A stretch of DNA of 64,000 nt from Cinclus cinclus (GCF_963662255.1 NC_085049.1:22104142-22168141); one strand, 5' to 3'. Positions 45,881-58,757 are shown, numbered from the stretch's first letter. The notes: a model not told the origin generated them from the sequence alone. Numbers and translations are program-made.

Positions 45881-48800
45881 AAAAATATTTGGGGCTTATT
45901 TTGCTGTTAAGAAATAACAGGGAAACACTGGAGCCAAGTTACAATGTGACTGAATGCACTGATGGCTTCTGGAGTTTATTTTTCAAGTGGCTTTTTTGAA
46001 TGCTTGTATCTCTCCGTGCTTCACTCTGCAGTTGCTATTTTCCTCTGCACACAGGACAACCCAAATTCCTTCCACAGCCCCCTAAGTCCTGACCTCAACA
46101 AAGGAGTGACTGTTGTCCCACTGCACAAGGTTCTGCAGGCTGTTAAACCATGGAGGTGGAGAACACCAGGCTGGTGCTGGGGCAGGGGCTGGAAATTTGG
46201 GATTATCAGTGTAAGGGATGTGGGCAAGGTGGAGAGCTCTGCATGATACCCCAAATCTCACTGTAAGGCATCTGTTTAACAGAGGACTTGTGAGTTCGAG
46301 CGCTGACCTCCTTCCCCAGGGTTTTGGGGATTTGTTAACCTTCTGGGTCTTCTCTCTTAACAAAAAGGGGCTTGATTTAAAATCCAGGCCATGGCACAGA
46401 GCAAGGAGGGATATGGGAGGCTGAGGCCAGTGGTCTTGGAATGGGGAAGTGCTGCCTCAGAGCCAGGGGAACACAGCCAGAGAGGGGCAGGAGACCCTTG
46501 GAAAGACATGGGAGACAGAGCAGGGGGTGCAGGGCTGTGCATTTACGTCTTGTGCTGACATCCACCCTCAGGAATTCACATGGGTGTGTTCTCATGGTCT
46601 GGCCATCAGCTAAGGTTTAAGATTATTTGAATGCTCATTTTGGAGGCTGTTTAGTTTTCCAAAGTTAATTTCCTAATTTAGGCAACATACCAACCTTTTT
46701 TCCCTGTCATTCCCCCATTTTTTGCTAAGGGGGGAGAGTCAAATTTTACTACCTATGGCATTATCCAAGGTTTCTTCAAGCCCAATATGACACAATTGAT
46801 TGGACTGGCTCCAGAAGAGTTTGTTTAGTCCCATATATAATTATTGCCTTGTAAACAGGATGCACTTTTAAGTTATAATTTAAATATGATAAATGGGCCA
46901 AACCCAATGAGTTTTATTATCCCAGGACACAGTTATTACCAACTTAACAGGAAATACCTGCAAGTTATTGTTAAAACTAGAGATGGCCGAAAAATAGGGA
47001 AATAATTTTCGTGGAACAAAAAAGCAGAATTATTGAAGTTATTGCATTCTAAAAGGTTCAAAGGTATCAATTTGGGCAAAATTTTATGTATGATTTTTAT
47101 TGAAATGATATCTTAGTGTTCTTATTGGCAGACAACCATTACAATTTTCAACTGAGAGCTAGTGTTTAGATAAAGGAAGAGTACTAAAAGGGTATTTGAA
47201 GCCATGTAAATTTAAAATCTTGTTCGAACAGTGATCAGAGGTAGGGATTCAGTGAGGAGAGCAACCTCAGCAGTGAGAAGAGTGAAGGCCACTGGAGAAG
47301 GTTCTAGGAGAGACACAGAGCATTGGTGAAAGGTCAGGAAGTGTCTGTCAGCAGTGTGGTGGCTATCTGAGGGGCTTTCCCAGTAATTCTGTGTTGATGT
47401 GTTTTTATTTTTAATTTAATTTTATTTTTTTAAGCAAGTGCTTAACTTGAAAAGTTCTAGAAAACCATCTGAAGGTTTTTACTTTATGGCTTTGAAACTG
47501 TTATTTTACTGGATGTCCTTCTGCTGATGTCATGAGAAATAAAAAATATGATTTTATATTAAAAATCAGGAAGGGAAAAAAATTATCATTCGTTTCTCCA
47601 GATTAAAATGATCTGCTGTATGCTGTGTTTCAAATGCTGCTGCTACATTAATGTGCCACTGTCAGATGTACAACCACAAATCAGCATGTGTTTCAAATGA
47701 CATCATTAGGCTAAACCTTGCAGGGGTGTCATGAAAGCCTTTGTGAAAACAGTGTACCAATTTTTGAAACAAGGCTGCATTAGATTAAGGGACCACTCCT
47801 AAATTATCTAGCATGGAAAATGCATAACAATGTGTTATTGAACAGACCATCAACCTGAATAGATTATTGTAGAGGCAAACAGTTTATTCTGGCTTTTTAA
47901 TGATATAGTTCTTACTGCTGCGATTTTTAAAATCTAGTAGTAGCTTTTTCAATAGGAAAATGGGGATAGGTGGTGAGCTGTTTCATGAAAAAACTTTTAA
48001 AATTATGGAATGTGTCTATAAGAGATGGTTTTGAGAGTCTATGAGTCTCAGGAGACTTTCATAGACCTGGATCACTCAAATATTGGAATGGGGTCACCAA
48101 GACAGGGCGAGACTTTAGAAATGTTGCTTGACACACATTGCTCAATCTTCCCAGACCAGATTAGGAAGAGTGTATTTTGTAAATGCACTTTTCATGTTAA
48201 AAACACTAATTTAAAGCAGGGCACTGTTGGGATGAGAACACTTCTCCTTTTTTTGCAACAAAGATAGAGACCAGAAGGCCAAGGAGACTGAAAACTGTGG
48301 TAAACAAAAATGAAATTGAATTATTACCATACTTTACTCCTTGATGTCTTTAACTAGTCATTTACCTTTAAATTCAGGTTTGCCTTCTAAATATGGGAAG
48401 GTGAAATGCTTTATTATTCAACCTTGTTACAATTATTGGCTTTTTACTTTTGCTACAGCAACGTGGTGACTGAGAGAAATGACTGCAACACATACTGCTC
48501 CTCTTTCCCCTGGTTCCATCAGACTTTCCCATTGTGCAGGCACAAGGAGGAGAGAACATGACTGAGTAATCAAAATGAGTCACTTTTCTATCTTTGGTGA
48601 AATAACTCTCTGTTCAGCACTCCCCTCTGCCAAGTAGCAGGCAGCTATTGCAAGTAGGTAATTGCCCTGCTAACACATGCCAGGGCTCAGATAAGAACCA
48701 GGCTGGGTACATGCAGAGTATTAACAAATTCTCCAAGCCCTGACTCTGCAGAATAAGATTCAGCATTTTCATCCAAGATAATATGCTCTAATTAACCAGT

Positions 48801-49514
48801 GCACGGTACTTTACACTAAATACAGGGCTTGAATAGAACTTTGGGAATGGGATAATGGAGGCTTATTAGGTTAATAAAGAATCATGTGTTCCAAGGCTGA
48901 CTTAAAAACACAATTAGACTTCCTTTAAAATGGGCCAAAGTATTTCAGATTTAATCAGTCCCCTGGAGGTTATTGAAATTATGAAATAGATTTGGCAATT
49001 GATAAGTGACATCATTTATGCTGTTCAGAAAATGAAAATGCTCTAAAGAAACAGCCGCTTAGGTGGCTAAAAGCCACCTGAAAACAGCCTTAGAGACTGG
49101 ATGATTTTTGTCCAGCATTTGGATAGAAAACATTTTATTACAAAAGTGGGAAGCAATCTGTATTATGTGAGATATACGTGTGTTTTCCCCAGAGTAGGGG
49201 CTTAAGGCACTTTGATGAGTTAATGGTGGCTTACAAAATGCTTTCACAGTGCTCCTTTCTCCTCAAACCTTGGGAATATCACAGAATTTTCCCACAGGAT
49301 TTCACTGGCCAGTTTGGGGTCACCTGGTCTACAGCTCTGACTGTCTTGGGTGGTCCATAGTCTGTGAAGCACCACTACAGTGGTGTCCCTACCAGCCTCT
49401 CCTTAAGCCCATGTGGCATCTACATGACCGCAGTGGGTGCCTCCATGTGGCCACCAACACTGGGCTGCAGATATCCAAGCGCTAGCAACTGATTTCAGAC
49501 TCTGTGCTAGATCT

Positions 49515-50165
49515 GCATGACTTCCTTGGGATGCTGGTGTATGAGGGGCTGGACACGAGTCAGCACTTGCAGCCCAGAAAAGCCAGTCATGTCCTGGGAT
49601 GCATCAAAAGCAGCAGAATCCTGCCTTTCTGCCCTGCTCAGGTGAGCTCCACCTGCAGAGCTCCTCCAGCCCTGGGATCCCAACATAGGAAGGACAGGGA
49701 GCTGCTGGAGCCAGGCCAGGGCAGGGACACCAAGGGATCAGAGGGATGGAGCAGCTCTGCTGGGAGGAAAGGCTGAGGGAATTGGGATTGTTCAGCCTGG
49801 ACAGGAGAAGGTTTTGGGGTGACCTCACTGTGGCCTTCCAGTGCCTGAAGGGAGCCCCCAGGAAACATGGAGAGAGACTCTTGACAAGGGCCTGGAGTGA
49901 CAGGACAAGGGGCAATGGCTTCACACTGACAGAGAGCAGGGTTAGATTGGATATTGGGAAGAAATTGTTCCCTGTGAGGGTGCTGAGGCCCTGGCACAGG
50001 TTTCCCAGAGAAGCTGTGGCTGCCCCATCCCTGGCAGTGTCCAAGGCCAGGCTGGATGGGGCTCTGAGAAACCTGGGACAGTGGAAGGTGTCCCTGTCCA
50101 TGGCAGGGGGGTGGTACTGGATGGGCTTCAAGGTCCCTCCAACCCAAACCCTTCTATGATGCTAC
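49515..50165 (+). mobile_element. CR1 LINE, 5'-truncated, ORF2 end plus 3' UTR
   Basis: This is the best-preserved transposon in the window. From about 49515 it follows the end of CR1 ORF2 ('GGGATGCTGGTGTATGAGG', 'GGCTGGACACGAGTCAGCAC', 'TGCAGCCCAGAAAAGCCAG', 'TGGGATGCATCAAAAGCAGC'). It continues through 'GGAAGGACAGGGAGCTGCTG', 'GGAAAGGCTGAGGGAATTGG' and 'GTTCAGCCTGGACAGGAGAA' into the 3' UTR ('TTAGATTGGATATTGGGAAG', 'AAGGTCCCTCCAACCCAAAC') and ends with CCTTCTATGATGCT. About 25 bp seem missing near 49620 compared with the remembered consensus. ORF2 encodes the endonuclease/reverse transcriptase in full-length CR1. Only its last part is here, with frame disruption, so the copy cannot move on its own. 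Confidence 0.95.
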
Positions 50166-50390
50166 AACTCCTCCTTGGACACAAGCTCTTGGAGCTCTCA
50201 ATCTCATAGAATGGTGGGAGTTTATTCTCTGTTACTCTCAGCAATTTTCTCTGGCGAATTACTGTTGGCAACTTGAAACAGTTGCTGGGCTGGTCTGATA
50301 CTTGACAGTGTGGTCTGAATCCTTCCTTGAGTCTTCTGTTGTGAATGTATAACACAGTATTACACAGTAACACACACAACATTAGCTGCA

Positions 50391-50493
50391 TTTCTTTTTC
50401 TTTTTCTTTTTCTTTTTCTTTTTCTTTTTCTTTTTCTTTTTCTTTTTCTTTTTCTTTTTCTTTTTCTTTTTCTTTTTCTTTTTCTTTTTCTTT
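50391..50493. repeat. (CTTTTT)n hexanucleotide array, about 17 units
   Basis: A perfect 103-bp array with six-base period, all pyrimidine on the plus strand and all purine on minus. It opens every frame and gives artefact proteins of alternating Ser-Phe (plus) or Lys-Arg and poly-Lys (minus). It begins about 225 bp beyond the CR1 3' end, so it is separate from the CR1 tail. Confidence 0.98.
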
Positions 50494-51146
50494 GAGGGGT
50501 GATTTTTCTTACATATGCAGCCTGAATTGTATTTGTACTGCCAGCACACTGTGCCATTATTCCTGCTTTTTATCAATTCAAATTTTTCTTAGCTGATTAC
50601 GTAGCAACTGATGAGCCAAACACCCCAGGGCCTGATCATTAGGCAAAAATCCACACCTGAAATCAAAGGGAGTTTCAGCCTAAAGGGTGGGACTGTCTGT
50701 CATGAATATTGAAAAACATCATCAAAATGGATTATGCCATCATGTATGCGTAATCAGAATAGCCAAATGTGTTTTAACCTTTTTAGTGGAAATAATATTT
50801 AAAAGAAATACCGGAAGGGTGGGAACACATCTGAGGAAAGAGTCTGCAAGTAAAATTTAGCTCATGTGACTTGTTTTGTATATTAACAGGGGATTATTTC
50901 TAGGACTGGCACTGGCAGAATTTAATCTCTTCAGATCGTCTCAGATTAATTTGAATTTTCTCACATTTTAAAAAAATCAAATATTCACCTAACCTTTTTC
51001 AGTTTTTCCCCACTCCCCACCCATCTTCCTCTATCTTAGCTGAAACTAAACTCGAGTTGACCCATAACTAATACATGAAGGTCTGTAACTCTCAATAGCC
51101 ACAAAAAATATTTTAAAACACTTCAGCCTGTCAAGGCACAAACTAT

Positions 51147-51166
51147 TCTCCTCCTCCTCCTCCTCC
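51147..51166. repeat. (CTC)n short microsatellite
   Basis: Six to seven CTC units, perfect. Confidence 0.9.
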
Positions 51167-52484
51167 AGCTATTCAGTGAGTATCACTGTATTTAATTGCT
51201 GTCTCCTCTAAAAAGTATCAAATAGAGTTTTAAGTACATAGGACAAATTCAGGCTTTTAGGAGGACCTGCACATGCTTTGCACTGAACCCTAATTTCAGT
51301 GCCTATCATGAAATATAGTTATTTATATTGTCAGTTCAGTGCCAGCACCCCCAGCTAAGTGATATGCAGGAAATCTGTGCAGAACTGACACCAGCTCCTG
51401 ACTGCCAGATGAGTGTTATCTGTGGATCTCTTCTTATCCCATGATGTGACAGAGGTCTAAACAAAACCGTCCTTGGTCAGGACAGGCCATTAGGAAAAAT
51501 ATTTCCTGTATACTGTGCAATTTCTGGAATTATGTGCAGATTTTTCAGGTCAGTAAGAGTTATGTTTAACCATACACTACGATATTGCTCTATACTGGCT
51601 GCACAGAATAATTAAAATAACAAAGCCCATAGCTGTACTATGTTTGCCTCAAGTCACATTAGAATACTATGAGATAAGAAAGCAAATCTTCCTTTCATGT
51701 TCTGCAAGTCTGCTTCCAGCTTCCATGTGGATGTGCACTAGGAAACAGCAGGTTAGGTGTGTTTAGAAGTGCATCTGTCAGTCACTTTGCTCATGTAACA
51801 TTTGTGTGATGTTTTCCTGGAGCAGGTGTGACTCCACCAGGCTCTTGCTGTTTTTCAAGGCACCAGCTGATGGTCAATCTGCCACTAATATGTTCCCAAA
51901 AAGGGAAAAGGAAAAATTTATTGTCTTCAGTGAATGAAACACAATTTCAGCCCAAATGCTTGGGCACATGCAACTCAGCACCTATTTCTCCAGTGGAATG
52001 CTGGTCCCTTTCCTTTTGAGAGGAGCAGGCACATTTTCAAAGCAGGAGAATGCAGGAGAGCTGATGGAAATGCAGGTTTGGGTACCCTGGAGATGCTGCA
52101 GTTGTTCACATGCCATGCTACCAACACACGGCTGGGTAATGTGTAGGATGACGTGGGTAACAGAGGGCAAGATTTTACCCTTTTCTTATCCATAATTCTT
52201 CATCCTGACTCTTTCCTGCTAAGGCCAAGCCAAACACCCCTAAAATCTGAGATGGCTGCTTTCAGCAAAGCTGCAAGCAGCAACTTCTTAGAGGTGCCAG
52301 AAGCCTTTGCCCACTCCCCATTGCGTGGCTGCACTTGGGGCCCTCTTTGTTCTTGCAAAGTTTCAGTTTGCACATCTGGAGCTGTGCAGTGCCCCACCAG
52401 GAAAGGAATACATTTACAGCAAGTGCAAGGATAAATATTTACCAGAACTCATCTGTAACAGCGCAACAGGAAAACTATTTAAAA

Positions 52485-52504
52485 ACAACAACAACAACAA
52501 CAAT
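52485..52504. repeat. (AAC)n short microsatellite
   Basis: About seven AAC/ACA units, perfect, followed by AATAAAG. Confidence 0.9.
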
Positions 52505-52914
52505 AAAGAAAACTAGCCAAGAAATAAAGGAGTGGTTAATCCCATTGCCTGGGCTGATCTATATTTACACCAGTAATAACAAAGAGATTGGCAATGAATT
52601 GCACTTATTATCTTCAATACAATAACACTGAGGACCCATGTTCAAGAGTCTGTCTGTCCCTGACATCACTGGGTTTTATATCAAAAACTAAAGCACTGCT
52701 TTTTATAGCATATAATGTCAGTGTTCACAAAATATCCAAGTGCTCAGGTCTCACTCCCACTGAAGGGAATTTAAAGACTCCTGCTGACTTATGTGGGAGT
52801 TGGATCAGGCCCCATAGCAACTGCTTATGCCCAAATACAACCTATGGCTGCTGCAAGTAGGGGCAAGCCTTAGGTTTGCATGATGATGATTCTATTTTAA
52901 ATTTTGTATAGGGA

Positions 52915-52917
<3 letters not shown>

Positions 52918-52957
<40 letters not shown>
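52918..52957. repeat. (CA)n microsatellite, 20 units
   Basis: A perfect CA array of about 40 bp. Confidence 0.97.
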
Positions 52958-52959
<2 letters not shown>

Positions 52960-55900
52960 ATTATTTTTCAGAACTGCTTTTATCTCTAAGTGTTATGATA
53001 ACCTTTAATTAGGCTCTAAGCTTGCACTTTGCAGGTTCAGAGAGGAGTGAAGGTTCCTGGTGCCTCTGCCTAGGAATAGATCTGGGATTTATGGATGCTT
53101 ATGTTTGGGTTGTAGCAGGCTTGGGAAGGACAAAGCTCCCTGGTTAGAGCCACTTTTCTGAAACTTCTCTGTGGAGAGCAAGGTTTCCAAGAAGCAGGTG
53201 CCTCCCAGGAGGGAAGAAAAGGAGTCAGCACACAAACCTCCGAAGGACCTGGAGACAGAGTTTCTAAGGAGGATGGAAGAGGAAATGAACATACAGCTCT
53301 AGGGAAAGATCATGTTGGAGCTACAGGAATCTCATTGCAAGACTCAGATAATGTAATTCATGTAAATCTGAGGTTACCAGAAATCTTGAGAAGGCAGCAA
53401 CCAATGATGAGGGAAGAGCAGCAGAGTGTGGATAAGAAGGCTGTCTAAATTTACCCAGATCTGTACAGCCTTTATGTTTTGCTTAAGAAATCAAAAAATC
53501 ATCACAGAACTTTATCAAGTTTTAAAGATGATCCTTTTCAAGACAGAGAATGCCACAAGAAAGAGCGGAGGAGGCATAATGCAGCACAGAAAATCAAATG
53601 GCCACCCAGCATGTCCTCTGTTTCCAGAAGCAGATATTTATGGGAGGGAGGGTATAAACCTGAGGTTGTGTAACATTATAAATTTCCTTGTTTAGCCCCA
53701 GTAATCATCTCTTCAGGGGCTTCCTGAGGTGGACGTGCAGCATGAATACTCGTGTCATCTGTGCCAGCCTTCCAGCATGGATGTGGCCAGTGTCTCCTGG
53801 AACCTCTTGGAATTTCACCCTCCTCACCGTGCCATGACAAGAAGCTCTGTGAAGTCACTCCATGCTGCCCAATAAAACAGGGAGCTCTTCTTTCCCCCAG
53901 CCTGCTAATATCATGTTTTGTGCCCTGTCACTTTGTTATAGCACTTGGTCACCAATGGTTAATTGCTGTCTCTGTCTCCCCACCTATGGATTTGGAAATA
54001 TCTCCCACATCTCTCCCCCCAGTCAGATCATCCTGATATACCTTACTTATAGCAAGTTCTTTCCTTTCTCTGTAAACTAAGATGATGTTCCCAAGGATGA
54101 ACAGGCAAAATCAATACCCAAAAGTATTTCTGGTTTCAAGAAAGTGTCCATGTGAGCTGGAGTTAAAAATCACCTATGGGGAATCATAGCACACACATTT
54201 GAAAATCCCAAATCACCCAATCTTTGGGTGGTTATGGAGAGACCTATAAAACCATTCTTTAAAAAATAGATAATGATTTTTAAATTAGGTGTTTAAAAAT
54301 AATCCACTGGCTACTGAACACTCATGACTTTTTTACTGTTTGGAGCATTGTTAATTTAGGTAAAGAAGGCAGATAATTCAAATAATGGGAAGACCACTTC
54401 TTCCTCAACCTTTACAGCTGATCCAGTGCCCCAGCCCTGTTTTCATTCAACTATCTAAATATTCATCTAAACTATTGACCAGATGCAATGTGGAAAAAAA
54501 TAACTTGAAATAAACAGGCTTCTCTATTTCTACACATTCTGTTGTGCTTGTACTGGGGCTTCTCAAGAAAACATGTTTCTGGAAATCAAATCATTCTGCA
54601 CAGAAATGAAGATTAAAATGAAAGAAAAAGACAATCCAGTGTTACATCAGTGGACAAAGCCACATCTCAGTGAGTTTCCTTGTACTCAGGGGCTATGATG
54701 GTATATAATATTTTATCTGTAGAATAATAATTTTAACTATGTGTTTTGACTGAGTACATGGGTGCTCTGATGAAGGACACAGCCATATCAGAGTCAGCAT
54801 ATAGCAGGTATCAGTGCAGGTATCTGGTATCTGTGGCACTTATTTCAGTGTAAGTCAGATACCTGAGTCACACTAATGAGGGGAGACCAGTTCTCAGGTG
54901 CTTTTTTACAACTGTTTGATTTAGCTGTCCATAAAAATAGAGAGGAGCGATGGAAACAAAGTTTCATTCACTGTTATCCGGAATTTTATCAGCATTATAT
55001 GAATTTTTAATCACAGTTTATCATTTCAGAGCAATAAGAAAACATTGAGCAGAAGGCTTATTGCCCACTAAACCTTATCGCAAACAGAAAGTCCTGGCAA
55101 GGCACAAATCATCCATGGCATGAGAGTTATAATATCCAGATAAAGTCATTAGATATACCTCAGAAGGTATGAAAAAAGCACTATAAGGCTATTGCTGGTA
55201 TCTTGACAATGTTATAAATGAGGTAGTGTCTCATTCTGTGCATCAATGTGACCTTATTGACTTCAGCAACGGTTGCGTGAAAATTATTGCAGAGTAGAAA
55301 CTGAGCCAATGCTAATGGAAAAGAATAATACCCCCAAATTTAAGGTTATGCAACCATGTGGCAATGCAGACCACTCAGAAACAGAGAGCTCCAAAGAAAC
55401 ATAAAAGAGTAGGACACAAAGTTTTTGCAAGTCATTTATAAAGGGATTTTTTTTCCCCTTAATGAAGTGATGTACCACTAGCTGACGTACTTGTTCTTTC
55501 CTAGAAGGTGCATGAGCAGATTCTCAGTGTAGAGAAAAGATAATAGCTTCTTTGCCCTCTTGGATTGGAGACAGCAAAGCAGAGGAAAAAAGATACTGTG
55601 AATCTGAACATGGGAAATATGAGGCAACACACACACGCACAGAGGTATGTAAGGTATTATTCTCTATACAGCCATTTTTAGCACTGAGGACTGGCTAAAA
55701 GAGAGAAGACAAAGGATGACAAAATTCCTTTAGAAGTCAGCTGATTCAGGACCAGGATCTAGGGACTTCTCAAGAGAAATAAGGAAAACATCCCCAGACA
55801 AAGAAAATTCAGTGAAACCAGCCTTGGACACACTAAATAACAGCTTTGCGTGGAGATAAAAGGTATTGGATAGAAATGGGAAAGACCAAAATTCCTAGGG

Positions 55901-56029
55901 CTTTATTTCCACAGGGTCCCGAACTTTGAAGTGTGTTTTAACTAAACCTTAGATTGCTCTCGGATGATTTCTCTCAAGGAAGAGCACAGGTTAAAGGAGT
56001 GTGGGCAAACATAAACAAGTTGTATATTC

Positions 56030-56480
56030 ACACGTCAGTAACAACAAGCGGTCCTGATGGAGCGGCTGCGGATTTTGAGGAGACGTGGGCTCATGCAGGA
56101 TGTGAGTAACTCCCAGAGACTTCCCACTATCTTTCAGTGGGCTCCCACTGACGTTACTGGTATCCTGTGGTGAGAGAATAGGACCAATATTTTTAGATGG
56201 GAGTGCTGGCTGTTCTCTGGAGTCCTTGCAGTGCCGGGGTATTTTTAGTGGTTGGTGGAGTGGAGGAGCCTTTGCGTCGTGTTGTGTCACACGCAGCGTG
56301 TGAACTTCCCGTCCCTGCTCCTCCGTGCCTTTGATCCTGACCATCCAGCCAGCACAGCAGCAGAGCAGACACATCAGCCATGGCCATTTCTTCCTTAATA
56401 GGACTTCCTAGGTAGGAGGAAATGTGCCAAATAGGACAGGGTGTCACGACAGCCGCTGCAGAGGGACCAGTCGGAGCTAT
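56030..56480. promoter_or_regulatory. CpG-enriched patch with T-box-like palindrome, possible regulatory element
   Basis: About 14 CpGs lie within roughly 450 bp, far above the surrounding sequence, which is strongly CpG-poor. The patch contains the perfect inverted repeat TCACACGCAGCGTGTGA at 56287-56303, which resembles two facing T-box half-sites (family consensus TCACACCTAGGTGTGA). It also contains the motif GCGTG on both strands (also the AhR/ARNT core). A short open segment at 56057-56101 (ATG, 15 codons, then GTGAGT) could be a first exon. A minus frame of 127 codons (55991-56374) covers the patch without a recognised domain. An enhancer or minor promoter fits best, but this is inference. 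Confidence 0.3.
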
Positions 56481-57338
56481 GCCAGGGATGCTGTGGATAT
56501 TTCATCCCTTTGCCTGTCAATATTCTGTATTCCATGTCACTGTATCCTAAGCATATTTTGCATGCTTTGCAGCTGTAGTAATGTCACCTTGCCAGGTACA
56601 GCTGCCTGTGATGTTACATGGTTTGCTAATTGCTGACAAGGCCTGATGCACATTTAGAACTCATAATTGAGTGTATCATGACTAATAAGTTGATCTAGAG
56701 AGGTAATTTCTGGTGGTTTTTTTCTGGTGTATGTTTCTAGGAAAGAAGTTCAGTTTTCCTTTGTAAGTTTCTTTGACTTTCCTGCTACGACTGTTATTCA
56801 AAATATCAAAAAAGTGCTGTTCTATGTTTTTCTTATTGCCTTTCTTTTCGTCAGTGAATCCATAATAGGTGTAGTCAGTAACAGATGCTAGCTGTTAGAA
56901 AATCCAGATGAAATTTTACAATGCCTCATGACAGACACAGTGTTTTCCCACTCCTTGCTGCTATACACCCAATCCATCATGACAGCTGTTTAAGATCCAC
57001 AATGCCAGTTTCATATGTGAATTTCCTAGAAAAAAGTAACATCATATTCTTTTTCACTTTGAAAGTAAGTGAGTGGTTAGATTCTTATTCCCCACTATTT
57101 TGAGAATGGTTATAGAAGTTTAATTTTATGCATTTCAAGAGAATTTGCAAGACACTTGCATTTGAGTTAGAGAATCACACAATGTATTTTGATGTATTTT
57201 CATCACAATTTTCTGTGTCCAGGGCTATTGGCATAAGCCTCAGCTCAAAGGGTGGCCACTGAGACTGAATGACAGGGCTTCCCTGCAAAGGGTGCTGGCC
57301 CTTCACAAAATAAAAGAACCAAAGCTTTCAATGACCTT

Positions 57339-57361
57339 CCCCCCCCCCTCCCCCCCCCCCA
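57339..57361. repeat. C-rich run
   Basis: Two runs of eight to ten or more C separated by a T. It is low-complexity sequence, and assembly length may be unreliable. Confidence 0.9.
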
Positions 57362-58698
57362 CCAAGAGAATTGAAATCCAATGAGAGTGGATTTTAAGAT
57401 CTCCCAAAATCTCCTGCAGCCTGTCTAAGGGCACCCAGAGAGTACTGAGGCCCTGGTTGCCACTTGAGTTTTTCAAAAAATACTGGGCTCCCCAAATGCT
57501 CTGGGGTGCACAGGAGCTGTCTGTTGTGGGCCCTTTTCCCTTCTTTGTGTTGATTCCCAAGGTCAGGTCAGGGCAGTGATTCCCAGTGCCCTGACCAGAT
57601 ACTTGTCCTCACAGTTTCTGTGTATCTGTGCACACACATATATTCACATATTTGTACACATGAGCATGGACACATGCAAACTCTTCAGGCAAGAGAGGAG
57701 AGACAAGCTGTTGATTGCAGAAGAAATTCTATCACTATATGTAAGATCAAACGAGTGGCTTAGTCAGGATATTTTATTATTATTTTTGCTCTGCTTTGGT
57801 AGGTGGCAACCCCAATGAAAGTGAGGAAGAAAAACCAGAGCTGTGCACCAGCCAGTGATGGGAATGGAAACATCTCTCCGTTCCTTCCAAATGTGATCTC
57901 CAGACCAGCCTTGCCTCATGCTGCTCCTTCAGGCAGCGGTACTTTGGAAAGCATTTCACAGCTCCGACTGTTTTCTCTATGCTCAGGAGAGATTCCTGGT
58001 CTCAGCTGTGTAAATGTTTTAACTGAGATTCATGCTTGGCTATTCAGGTCACTGCTTTCTCTTCCGGCCCACACAGGCCAAAATGCATCTATATAAGCAC
58101 AAAATGTCCAAAATCAACACTGTATTTTTCACTTGAACACACCCATGGCACGTGGCTCCCTCAAAGTACAGGATACAATGCCAAGCAGTAGATTTGTACA
58201 TTTGCCTGACGTGAACTTAGCATGATTTATAAAAAAAGAAGCAATAGGCCGGTTGTGTGCCGAAGCAAACCTGGCTTGGCAGAAACTATCATTCCAAAGA
58301 AGGAACTCAAGGAAATCAAACTCTTCCTCTGGTCTTGAGAAAGGACTTATCTAATGTAGGTGTTCTCAAAATATTTAATTTGTATTAAGAATTACAACGT
58401 ATTTCTTTCTGAATTCAAGTAACCCTCTATCTCCTTTGCTGGAAGAACAAAATAAATTTCCTTCTGTTGTTTTGACTTTATTCTTTAAGGACACCTTGAA
58501 GCTCAACAGCATTTAAATGATTAAAACATCCTTAGTTAGAAAGACCCAGATAGCTCGAGGTATAGATTTAACCAATGCACAGATTTTCAGGGATTGTGTT
58601 CCCACATATCCTATCTGCAACTGTATGTCATAAAAAACAAGTTTTTTCCACAGTAGATCTTGAAAAACAGGAGAAGGGCTTTCCCTAAACTTGGGGAA

Positions 58699-58757
58699 AC
58701 AACAACAACAAAAACAAAAAAAACAAACAAAAAACCCAACAACAACAACAAAAAAAT
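58699..58757. repeat. A-rich (AAC)n/(AAAC)n tract
   Basis: AAC arrays on both sides of a mixed AAAAC/AAACAAAC section with a CCC interruption. The style matches the tracts at 23.06 and 41.02 kb. Confidence 0.9.

Larger units (their letters stand above)
40000..49500. other. Mostly unique non-coding sequence
   Basis: No complete gene is visible. Contents are T-rich (about 40283-40310) and CAAA-rich tracts, a 32-A run at 45847-45878, an exon-like segment at 43.27 kb, and a GC-richer block at about 46.1-46.6 kb. That block is followed abruptly by AT-rich sequence to about 48.0 kb. The interval 47.5-48.0 kb has the mixed, non-repetitive AT-rich look of conserved non-coding DNA, but conservation cannot be judged here. 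Confidence 0.5.
50500..56030. other. Non-coding unique sequence with simple repeats
   Basis: No gene was recognised. Contents are a CTC run at 51147-51166, an AAC run at 52485-52504, a CA array (listed separately) and AT-rich unique sequence, most marked at about 54.2-55.5 kb. Open frames here are all under about 100 codons and lack motifs. Confidence 0.55.

Noticed and set aside
46260..46320. tRNA-like B-box (GAGTTCGAGCG)
   Set aside because: Only the B-box resembles a tRNA. No A-box, acceptor stem or cloverleaf could be built around it.
49604..50159. Long plus and minus frames of up to 175 codons
   Set aside because: They lie inside the CR1 copy and are relic or antisense translations of its ORF2 end and 3' UTR.
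50345..50596. Ser-Phe repeat protein (plus) and Lys-Arg or poly-Lys proteins (minus)
   Set aside because: They come wholly from translating the CTTTTT array.
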